Source: Anaeromyces robustus
Lineage: Eukaryota; Neocallimastigomycota; Neocallimastigomycetes; Neocallimastigales; Neocallimastigaceae
NCBI GenBank assembly: GCA_002104895.1
Contig: MCFG01000002.1
Coordinates: 20,001 to 50,000 of the forward strand
DNA: 30,000 nt
Direction of reading: 5' to 3'
In this document: positions 11,522 to 20,112 of the stretch, piece by piece
How the letters are laid out: the number at the start of each line of letters is the position of its first letter
Position numbering within the stretch: the stretch's first letter is position 1
Program-made: the position numbers and the translations under genes
Notes under the pieces: generated by a model
Seen by the model: the letters and a program-made list of their open reading frames with translations, nothing else
Database searches by the model: none
What the model was told of the DNA's origin: nothing

Positions 11522-12205
11522 AACAAATAATCATAGGTATTATATCAAAAATAAAAATCTGATAATTATAATGAATTTAAATATAATTTATTTGATCGAT
11601 ATAGATATAATAAATACTATTATTTATATATATATATAAATTAATATTTAATAATTTTGATTGATAAAATAAATACTATATATATTTATTATAGTTTTTT
11701 AAAAAAAAAAAATGTTTTAATATGCATATTATTAATAAAATGTATCACTTTTTTGTATTTTCTTATCATAAAATGTATCATTTTACATATTTAAAAAATA
11801 ATCAAAAGAAAAATAATAACTATTATTACTTATAATTTTATAATCTTATATTGGCTGTATTTACTATTATAAAAAAAAAAATAGAATAATCATTCAATAT
11901 ATAATCTGAAAAATCCTTTTAAAAAAAAAATAAAAATAAAAATAAAAAAAAAATAAAAAAAATAAAAACAAAAAAATAAAAATAAAAAAAATAAAATAAA
12001 ATAAAATAAAATAAAAAGATTAAATATACATACATAAATATTTTATTTTATAAATATATATTTCTATCATATAAATATTTACTTTTTTATATCAAAAAAA
12101 AAAAAATTTTTTAATATAAAAAAAAAAAAGCTTAAATTAAAAAAAATTAATTATTGAAAATTTAAGAATTCTGTTTTAATTTTTGTTAAAACAAATGTAA
12201 CTAAT

Positions 12206-12240
<35 letters not shown>

Positions 12241-12902
12241 TTTTCTTATATATTACGTCATGATTTAAAAAGAAAAAAAAGAAGAAAAAAAAATGTAAAT
12301 AAAAAAGAAATGTAAGTAAATTATATTAAATTTGGTCTAATCAAAAACTTATGTATAAGGAATATATTAAATATTAGAAAAATTATAGTTTATACTTTAT
12401 TTGGTAAGATAATATATTAAATACCAGAATTTTTGAAGAAATGATTATTTTTTTTTAATCTTATTTATTATCTAAGCAACACAACGGTATACTAATAAAA
12501 AGACATGTGGCTTAAGAAATTCAATTTTAAACTATTAATTTAATAAACTTTTTATATAAATATTTTTACTTTTTTTAATTCTTTTTTTTCTTTTTTTGAA
12601 AAAAATAAGAATTAAAACAATAAATAAATAAAGTATAACAAAAACTATTATATAAAATTAATATTTATATGTTATGAAAATATAAAGATACAATAAAGAT
12701 ACAATTAAAACTACAAATAAATAAATAAAATAGAAATTGAAATAATTATTAAATAAATAAATAAAATAGAAATTGAAATAAATTAATAAATTAATAAATA
12801 ATTAAATAATTAAATAAATAATTAAATAATTAAATAATTAAATAATTAAAGTAAAGGAATTTCAATTAAGATTAAATAATATATATATATATATTTAAAA
12901 AA
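11522..12902. other. intergenic region between PSMD5 and the acyltransferase gene
   Basis: About 1.4 kb with no gene. It starts with the PSMD5 3' flank and runs through A-rich blocks (AAAAT repeats at about 11920-12017). It then contains (TTTA)n at 12206-12243 and a more complex patch at about 12310-12540. The end, about 12715-12850, has a duplicated AAATAGAAATTGAAATA unit and (TAAA/TTAA)n repeats just upstream of the next start codon. The last 50 bases, A/T-only with an (AT)n run, are the likely 5' UTR. Confidence 0.6.
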
Positions 12903-14183
12903 ATGAGTAATAATAATGCATTAATACCAGAATACAATTTAAGAAATGAAAAGAGTAAAAACAGTTTAAATATACAAATTGAAGAAGAAACAACAAATGG
13001 TTCATGCATTTCATTAATTAATGATAAAAATGAAGAAAAAGAAGAAGAAATTATTGTAAAAAAGAAACCTTCCCGACTTACCCACAATACTAAAAGAGTA
13101 TTATGGGCAGATTGTCTTAGAATATATGCATGTTTTTTAGTAATTTTAACCCATGTTTGTGGCTACTATACAAATGAATTGGTTTTTAATACCTATAATT
13201 GGTATGTAATAAAAGCTTATAATGGTTTATCAAGACCCTGTGTTCCATTCTTTGTTATGATTAGTGGAATGTTTTTCCTAAAACCATCAAAAAAAATTAC
13301 TCTCAAACAAATGTATTCAAAATATATATTACGTATTTTTAAATCATATGTATTTTGGTCATTATTTTATAATATTATAAATAATCACATTATTGTAAAT
13401 AAATTTCCACCAGAATTCAATAAAGAAATATTAAATGATATTTATGTTAATACTATTCTCGGTTATGGTCATCTTTGGTATTTACCTTTTTGTATAGGTC
13501 TTTATATGGTAACTCCTATTTTAAAGTTAATTATACCTGATAGAAAAATGACATGGTATATGGCACTATTATTTTGTTTAATATCTCAATTTATTCCAGA
13601 AGTATTTGACATTATTCATCATTTTTGTGGTACTAATATATTAGAACCAATTAGAAAATTTTTTACTCAAAGTTTAACAGTAGAAATGGCTGGTAGTTTT
13701 ACAACCTATTATTTATTAGGTTATTTATTTTCAACTCAAAAACTTAAAAAATCACAAATTTATTTATGTTATGTTTTAGGTTTTATTGGAGCAATATTAT
13801 CACCCATTTTAGGATTATTATATAGTTATAAACTTGGTAAAGGAAATACGTATTATTTTAATTTTAATTGTTTCCATATTTGTATGGCAACGGTTGGTGG
13901 ATTTGTATTCTTTAAATATACAGTGAATGATTATATCGAAAAAATAAGGAATAAAAAATGGGTTGTAAAAATAATATGTCATCTTTCAGAATGGTCATTT
14001 GGCATTTATTTATTACACATATCTATAAATAAATGTGTCTATTTAATATCTGATACTAAAATTAGTGCACAAATGTTTAATCCTTTATTTGCTGTACCTG
14101 TAGAATCTATTATTATTTTCGTTATATGTGTAATATTAACCTATTTGTTAAGATTAATACCATTCTTTAGAGTTGTAACATAA
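12903..14183 (+). CDS. acyltransferase-3 family integral membrane O-acyltransferase
   Basis: Multi-pass membrane enzyme expected to transfer an acyl group, usually acetyl, onto a sugar or other extracytoplasmic hydroxyl acceptor (family knowledge; substrate unknown). One uninterrupted frame of 426 residues. Residues 1-65 form a hydrophilic acidic/basic extension. The Acyl_transf_3 core starts at RVLWADCLRIYACFLVILTH (65-84), carrying D70, R73 and the likely catalytic H84. Then come RPCVPFFVMISGMFF (111-125), GHLWYLPFCIGLYMVTPIL (189-207) and SFGIYLLHISI (365-375). About ten hydrophobic spans are visible, typical of the family. It is intronless while its genic neighbours have two to eleven introns, and the family is far commoner in bacteria, so ancient transfer from bacteria is plausible. 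The start ATG follows an A-rich AT-only leader. Confidence 0.92.
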   Translation: MSNNNALIPEYNLRNEKSKNSLNIQIEEETTNGSCISLINDKNEEKEEEIIVKKKPSRLTHNTKRVLWADCLRIYACFLVILTHVCGYYTNELVFNTYNWYVIKAYNGLSRPCVPFFVMISGMFFLKPSKKITLKQMYSKYILRIFKSYVFWSLFYNIINNHIIVNKFPPEFNKEILNDIYVNTILGYGHLWYLPFCIGLYMVTPILKLIIPDRKMTWYMALLFCLISQFIPEVFDIIHHFCGTNILEPIRKFFTQSLTVEMAGSFTTYYLLGYLFSTQKLKKSQIYLCYVLGFIGAILSPILGLLYSYKLGKGNTYYFNFNCFHICMATVGGFVFFKYTVNDYIEKIRNKKWVVKIICHLSEWSFGIYLLHISINKCVYLISDTKISAQMFNPLFAVPVESIIIFVICVILTYLLRLIPFFRVVT

Positions 14184-15041
14184 AATCACAATAACAACAA
14201 ACAAAAACAAACAAACAAACAAATTAAAAAATTAATATTACATATTACATACATTTTACAATGAAATATTATAATTTTAATACATAATTAAATCATATCA
14301 TTAATTAATCTGTATATTAATCATCATAATATTAATCTTATTCATTTATATATATATATGTATATTTTTTTTTTTATTTCAATAATATATAATACATTTT
14401 TAAAATTTGATATTGATTATCAAAAATATAATACAATACAATACATTAATTTTCTAATTTATTTAACTTTATTTTGTTTTTTTTTATTTTAAGATAGATA
14501 GTATATAGTAATAATTTTTTTTCTTATCAACTTAAATAATATTATAAAAAGTATTAATAACAATATTAATAACAAATAATAATATTTATTTAAAAATAAA
14601 AAGTTTTTATTTATTAATAAATACATTTTACAAATTATTTATTAAAAATTAAAAATATTGTGTAACAATTTTTTATTTATTTAATAATATATAAATAAAT
14701 AAAAAATAAAAAATAAAAATTTATAAATAAAATTTTTAACCATAATAATATTTATAATATAAAATATATAATATTTATTTTATTTTTTTTATTTTATTTT
14801 ATTTTTAAAAAAAAAAAAGTATTGTGTAACAAGTTTTAATTTTATATAATAATAATAATAATAATAATTAATACTAATAAAATAATACATAATAAATAAT
14901 AAAAAAAATAAAGTTTATGGGTAAATATTATAAAATATAAATATAAATATATATAAATATTAATAACAAATAAATTCATTAATATTATATGTGATATGTG
15001 AAATGACATATAAAATTATAAAATAAGAAAAATAATAGAGA

Positions 15042-15043
<2 letters not shown>

Positions 15044-15080
<37 letters not shown>
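15044..15080. repeat. long poly(A) tract
   Basis: About 37 consecutive A residues, the longest A homopolymer I see in the window. It could be simple slippage or the tail of an old retroinsertion; no recognisable retroelement precedes it. Confidence 0.85.
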
Positions 15081-15082
<2 letters not shown>

Positions 15083-15297
15083 TATTTATCTATATTTTAA
15101 AATTCTTTTTTTTTTTATTATTATTTATTAATAAATCAATTTTAATACAAATATTTGTTAAGTTTGGTTATTACTTATAATTCATAATTCTATTAAATAA
15201 ATTGAATTAAATATAATTTTATTCATATTTATTTAAGATTATAAAAGTAAATAAATCCAAATCTCTCAAATTTTGTGGAGATATAAATTAATGATAT

Positions 15298-15356
<59 letters not shown>

Positions 15357-15415
15357 TTCATTCATTTATTTATTTATATGTATTTATTTGTTTATTTATT
15401 TATTTATTTATTTTA
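15298..15415. repeat. (TTTA)n microsatellite
   Basis: About 28 TTTA units with a few substitutions (TTCA, TATG, TTTG) near 15357-15390. Confidence 0.93.
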
Positions 15416-15600
15416 ATATGATTATATTAGTTAATATCTTCCAAGGGTTAGTTTATTGTTTTTACAAAATTTAGTCTAATCTTTTTTATATTTTATATTA
15501 TATTTCTTTTTAAAAACATATTAGTTTATTATTTATTATTCTAAAAATTTATTACTTTGATTATAAATATTAATAATTCATTCAATCAAAAGATGAAATA

Positions 15601-15720
15601 TGGAAGCATCTATTTAATTTTAGTCATTGTAAATAATTACTGTATTATATATAAATTATATAAATACTTTTTTCTTTACAGTAATGATTTACAATGACTA
15701 AAATTAAATAGATGCTTCCA
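15601..15720. repeat. near-perfect 44-nt inverted repeat (MITE-like palindrome)
   Basis: Left arm 15601-15644 starts TGGAAGCATC and ends TTACTGTA. Right arm 15677-15720 is its reverse complement with one mismatch (A at 15635 opposite the G at 15686). A 32-nt AT-only loop separates them. The flanks still agree for several bases outside the arms (AAATA / reverse complement AAACA). It resembles the terminal inverted repeats of a short non-autonomous element, or a hairpin RNA gene. No protein is encoded. Confidence 0.92.
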
Positions 15721-15910
15721 TGTTTTAATATTTATGTTGATATCTATAAAATGATAATTGAAATCATCAGTTTTTATTTGTTTCTAAGAAAGAAAAAAAC
15801 ATAATAAAAACAATTAAAAGAAGACAATTTTTTTCTTTATTTCATTTATATAATAATTTTATTTTTTGTAATATCAAAAACAAAAAAAAAAAAAAAAAAA
15901 AATTAAAATA

Positions 15911-15954
15911 TGGAAGCATCTATTTAATTTTAGTTATTATAAATCATTACTGTA
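15911..15954 (+). repeat. solo copy of the 44-nt arm motif
   Basis: Same TGGAAGCATC...TTACTGTA motif in the left-arm orientation with two substitutions mid-motif (TAGTTATTAT). It is preceded by ATTAAAATA. Confidence 0.9.
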
Positions 15955-16030
15955 TTATATATAAAAACTTTTTTTTCTTAACAATCATATATAATATTTA
16001 ATATTAAAAAAAAAATTAAAAATTAAAACA

Positions 16031-16074
16031 TGGAAGCATCTATTTAATTTTAGTCATTGTAAATCGTTACTGTA
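16031..16074 (+). repeat. solo copy of the 44-nt arm motif
   Basis: Matches the arm consensus with one change (CGTTACTGTA for CATTACTGTA). Its upstream ATTAAAACA equals the reverse complement of the sequence just outside the right palindrome arm, so the shared unit is longer than 44 nt. Confidence 0.9.
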
Positions 16075-16204
16075 AAAAAAAAAAGAAAAAAAAAGAATTT
16101 ATTAATATTAAGGAATAAATTATAAATTAAATATAAATCAAAGAAATATTATTTATTCATATTACAATTAAATATTGTATTATTATTAATCAGTGATTAC
16201 ATTA

Positions 16205-16243
<39 letters not shown>

Positions 16244-16257
16244 TAATATTGATTTTA

Positions 16258-16539
16258 ATGTTTTATTTTTATTTAAATAATCATAATTATTAATTTTATG
16301 TTGATCTATAAAATGATATTTGAAATCATCAGTTTTTATTTTTTTCTAAAGAAAGAAAAAAAATAATAAAAACAATTAAAAGAAGACAATTTTTTTTCTT
16401 TATTTCATTTATATAATATTTTTATTTTTTTGTAATATCAAAAACAAAAACAAAAACAAAAAAAATTAAAATATGGAAGCATCTATTTAATTTTAGTCAT
16501 TGTAAATCATTACTGTATTATATAGAAAAACTTTTTTTT
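16258..16539 (+). repeat. about 282-bp composite repeat unit, copy 1
   Basis: Starts AATGTTTTATTTTTATTTAA and contains TGTTGATCTATAAAATGATA, then GAAATCATCAG, then TTAAAAGAAGACAATTTTTT and GTAATATCAAAAAC. It ends with a full 44-nt arm motif at 16474-16517. The same order recurs from 16540. An earlier, less complete version follows the palindrome at 15733-15910. Confidence 0.85.
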
Positions 16540-16781
16540 AATGTTTTATTTTTATTTAAATAATCATAATTATTAATTTTATGTTGATATCTATAAAATG
16601 ATAATTGAAATTATCAGTTTTTATTTTTTCTATAGAAAAAAAAAATAATAAAAATAATTAAAAGAAGACAATTTTTTTTCTTTATTTCATTTATAATAAT
16701 TATATTTTTTGTAATATCAAGAACAAAAACAAAAAAACAAAAAAACAAAAAAAAATTAAAATATGGAAGCATCTATTTAAA
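16540..16781 (+). repeat. about 282-bp composite repeat unit, copy 2 (truncated)
   Basis: Repeats the order of copy 1, but its arm motif stops after TGGAAGCATCTATTTAA at about 16780. It then jumps into ATTCTCATAATTATTAATTT, apparently another start of the same unit (16782-16850). Confidence 0.82.
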
Positions 16782-16865
16782 TTCTCATAATTATTAATTT
16801 TATATTGACCTCTATAAATGGAGATTTGAATACTTTTGTTTTATATATTAATTTAATTAAAAATA

Positions 16866-17124
16866 TGGAAGTATCTATTCAATATAAGCCGTTATAAAAT
16901 CATTATTGCATTATTTATAAAAAATTTTTTTTTAATAATCATATATAATATTGAATATTCAAAAAAAAAAAAAAAAAAAAAAAAAGAAGAATCGAATAGT
17001 ATTAACAAATGAAATATAAATCAAATATTAATCAAAGAAATATTACTTGATTTATATTACAATTAAATATTATATTATTATTAATCACATATTACATTAA
17101 TTGTTATTATTATTATTATTATTT
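16866..17124 (+). repeat. degenerate arm motif plus downstream repeat
   Basis: A decayed arm (TGGAAGTATCTATTCAA, 16866-16911) is followed by a poly(A) run, then AAATATAAATCAAATATTAA and TTATATTACAATTAAATATT and a (TTA)n tract. The segment 16095-16235 has the same content, so this is a diverged second copy of what follows the solo motif at 16031. Confidence 0.8.
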
Positions 17125-17353
17125 AGTATTGAAGATAAGTTATTTTTATATATTATTATAAAGTTTTTTTTGCTAATATAAATGAATACAATACAATACA
17201 ATACAATATAGTATTTTGAATAAAAAGTTTTTTGTTTTATCAAAAATAAATAATAAAGATAAATATATTATTTCATTATTTGAAGTATATTATCAATATG
17301 ATTCATCATTAGTTTTATTTTTTAATCAATATATTCTAATTAAATATTTTTAT
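17125..17353 (+). pseudogene. decayed partial copy of PSMD5 (exon 7 end, intron 7, exon 8/9 remnants)
   Basis: The stretch from ATTGAAGATAAGTTATTTTT at 17128 repeats the end of PSMD5 exon 7 (about 9900-9963), with substitutions and small deletions, up to GCTAATATAAATG. It then continues into a pentamer run (TACAA) where the real intron 7 has TATAA. Further on, a frame reading DKYIISLFEVYYQYDSS lines up with exon 8 (NKYDILSLLEMQF), and LVLFFNQ with exon 9 (LILLYNQ). Stops and frame breaks rule out expression as a chaperone. Because intron sequence is present, it arose by DNA duplication, not by retrocopying. It lies about 7 kb from its parent, at the edge of the repeat array. Confidence 0.75.
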
Positions 17354-17454
17354 CTTTCTTTTTATTTTATTCATTATTTATTATAAAAATTAAAAATTTT
17401 TGTCAATAATTTATTATTATTATTTATTGATAGAAAATATATTATATATTAAAC

Positions 17455-17588
17455 TAACAGACAAAATAAAAATCATACAACAATTCAAATAGGAAATAAA
17501 AAAAATAAATAAATTATTAAATTAATTATGAGATTTGAATATTCTATTATTCTAGTTATTATAATTAAATTTTAAATGATTATAATAG

Positions 17589-17651
<63 letters not shown>

Positions 17652-17806
17652 ATTAACAAACGAAATAAAAAATCATACAACAATTCAAATAGGAAATAAA
17701 AAAATAAATAAATTATTAAATTAATTATAATAAAATTTAAATATTACTATTATTCTAATTATTATAATATAATTTAATCGATTATAATAGATTATTATTA
17801 TTATTA
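17455..17806 (+). repeat. 200-nt-spaced direct repeat
   Basis: Two copies of a roughly 145-nt block (CATACAACAATTCAAATAGG at 17474 and 17674). Each ends in GATTATAATAGATTATTATT and an (ATT)n run. The copies differ at scattered positions; the first run of ATT (about 17590-17649) is much longer than the second. Confidence 0.88.
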
Positions 17807-17885
17807 TAAAAACTTTTTAATTATTAATTATTATTTTATTATTATAGTTACTCTAAAAAGTTTTAATATTATTATTATTATATAT

Positions 17886-18200
17886 TATTATAATTTTATT
17901 ATATTTATCATATTATTATTATTATTTATTATTTCTTATTATTATTTCTTATTATTACTATATGTTATTATAATTTTATTATATTTATCATTATTAGTAC
18001 TACTATTATTTATTATTATTTATTATTTCTTATTATTATTTCTTATTATTATTATTATTGTTATTATAATTTTATTATATTAATCATATTATTATTATTA
18101 TTTATTATTTCTTATTATTATTTCTTATTACTATATGTTATTATAATTTTATTATATTTATCATATTATATTATTAGTACTACTATTATTTATTATTATT
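17886..18200 (+). repeat. ATT-rich minisatellite with dimeric higher-order structure
   Basis: Four units begin TTATTATAATTTTATTATAT at 17886, 17965, 18061 and 18138. Units 1 and 3 continue with CATATTATTATT; units 2 and 4 carry TTAGTACTACTATT. This gives a repeating dimer of about 175 nt. Confidence 0.85.
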
Positions 18201-18440
18201 ATTTATTACTATTACTATTATTTATTATTACTATTACTATTATTATTTATTACTATTACTATTATTTTATTATTATTATTTATTATTTTATTATTATTAT
18301 TATTATTTATTATTTATTATTTATTATTCATTTATTATTAATTATTATTATTATTATTTTATTATTATTTTATTATTATTATTTATTTATTATTTAGTAT
18401 TCATTTAATTTTATTATCCATTTATTATTATTAACTTTTT
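18201..18440. repeat. degenerate ATT / TTTATTA simple-sequence tract
   Basis: Continuous run of TTA, TTTA and TACTATTA units downstream of the minisatellite, with no other content. Confidence 0.85.
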
Positions 18441-19329
18441 TTTTTTATTATTATTGTTTTTTGATACAATTTTTTTTTTATATTATATTGTTTATTGTTT
18501 TGTTTTATTATTATATAATTTATTGTTTTTAATTTATAAATAATAACCCAAAAAGTAATTAAATAATTCTGTTTGATTTTTTAGTTTAAGTAAGTTTAAA
18601 GTATATTAAAAAAAAAAAAGATTTGAAGTCTATATTAAATAAGGTTCATATTAAAAAAATTTATATTAACCGGAAATTGTGTTAATTCCTAACAAAAAAA
18701 TTTTTTTTTTTTTTAATAATAATAATAATTTAATATTAATAATTATCTAATAATAATTATTATTTTTTTTTTTCTTTTATTTAAAAACGTTTTATTTATT
18801 AATATTCAAACTTTTAATAATTAATAATAACATTAATAATTAAATTAATAATTATTTGTTTCACAATTTGTTTTTAAAATCAATTTATTTTATACAATTA
18901 TTAATTATTATTAATTAATAAAATTTTTAAATAAAATTTTAAATAAATTTTTTTTTTTTTCAATGGCTGTTTTTGTAAATGTGTTTTTTTTTTATATATA
19001 ATTTAATATATTTATTTAATAAAAATGTATCACTTGGTATATTAATTTTTTTTATAAAAGCCAAAAAAGATAAATAATAATGTTTATATTATTGTTTATT
19101 TTCAAGGATTTTTTTAAAAAAAAAAAAAAAATTATAAACAATAATAAATAAACAATAATTATATCTTTAGTATTATGGTCATTTATTTATAATAAATAAT
19201 ATAATATAAAATAAGATTACAATTCAAAAAAGTTTATTAATATTTATTAACGGAAAATGGTATTTTATATTAAATTTTATTTACAATTAATTAATTTATC
19301 TTAAGCAGATTTAAGAGATTTATTCACAT
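18441..19329. other. gene-free AT-rich stretch
   Basis: Mostly homopolymer blocks. A less repetitive patch at about 18540-18700 and a second at about 19140-19300 stand out from the background, but I found no open frame, tRNA-like promoter boxes or other recognisable element. Confidence 0.55.
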
Positions 19330-19436
19330 ATATTTATCCTAAATAATATATTTGTGGCGTATCGATATATAATTATATAAATTTATCTATCTATTAACAC
19401 ATGTATATGATACCCCGTGATATCATTTATTTATTA
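19330..19436 (+). repeat. left copy of a diverged flanking repeat
   Basis: Contains CATATATTTAT, GTGGCGTATCGATATATA (19354) and GATACCCCGTGATATCATTT (19409). The same landmarks in the same order and spacing recur at 20005-20112, so these are two old copies of one element on either side of the 206-bp duplication. Confidence 0.75.
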
Positions 19437-19513
19437 ATGTAGTTTTTATTCTAATTTTATATTCTTCTCGGATCAAAAAATTTGATCTTTGAATTTTAAT
19501 TTACCCTCTCACG

Positions 19514-19925
19514 AAAAAATATAAATGGACGACCAAGGATATTAACATTTTTTATTTATTAATAAATTCTGAATTTGTTTTATTTTTAGCAGTAATATCT
19601 TTTGTATTATCTTATTTTTTAATATATATTATATAACATATCCTTTAATACACAGTTTTTAATAATTATTTGAAACATATCCTTAATACACATTTTTTTA
19701 ATAATTATTTGAAAATAATAAAAAATATAAATGGACGACCAAGGATATTAACATTTTTTATTTATTAATAAATTCTGAATTTGTTTTATTTTTAGCAGTA
19801 ATATCTTTTGTATTATCTTATTTTTTAATATATATTATATAACATATCCTTTAATACACAGTTTTTAATAATTATTTGAAACATATCCTTAATACACATT
19901 TTTTTAATAATTATTTGAAAATAAT
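19514..19925 (+). repeat. 206-bp tandem duplication (two apparently identical copies)
   Basis: Copy 1 is 19514-19719 and copy 2 is 19720-19925, with a constant offset of 206. Landmarks AAATGGACGACCAAGGATAT, TTTAGCAGTAATATC and GAAACATATCC fall at equal spacing. Identity ends at 19927, where copy 2 has C and copy 1 has A. Each copy also contains an internal roughly 40-nt duplication around ACATATCC...AATACACA. Confidence 0.93.
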
Positions 19926-20004
19926 ACAAAATGTTTTAAAATTTAATTATTAAATTTTATTATACGTAATTTACATATATTTATTTAAAAAAAATAATAG
20001 GAAT

Positions 20005-20112
20005 ATATATTTATATCAAATAATTTATTGTGGCGTATATAGATAAAATCAAAATAAATCTTTTATTTATGAATAAGTTTACGTGATACCTCGTGATACC
20101 ATTTATTATTAA
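20005..20112 (+). repeat. right copy of a diverged flanking repeat
   Basis: Partner of 19330-19436: GTGGCGTATATAGATA (20030) and GATACCTCGTGATACCATTT (20084), 676 nt after the left copy. The GTGATACC motif itself is repeated in tandem here. Confidence 0.75.

Larger units (their letters stand above)
14184..15590. other. gene-free AT-rich spacer
   Basis: The 3' flank of the acyltransferase gene starts with CAAA-type repeats at about 14195-14222. It is followed by A/T runs, an uninterrupted run of about 37 A at 15044-15080, and a long (TTTA)n tract at 15298-15415. No open frame of credible composition was seen on either strand. Confidence 0.65.

Noticed and set aside
12872-13087. Minus-strand 71-residue frame
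   Set aside because: Antisense of the acyltransferase N-terminus, whose sense frame is long and motif-bearing.
15044-15080. Poly(A) tract as the tail of a retrogene or LINE
   Set aside because: No coding remnant or target duplication recognisable upstream; homopolymers of 15-25 nt are common throughout the window.
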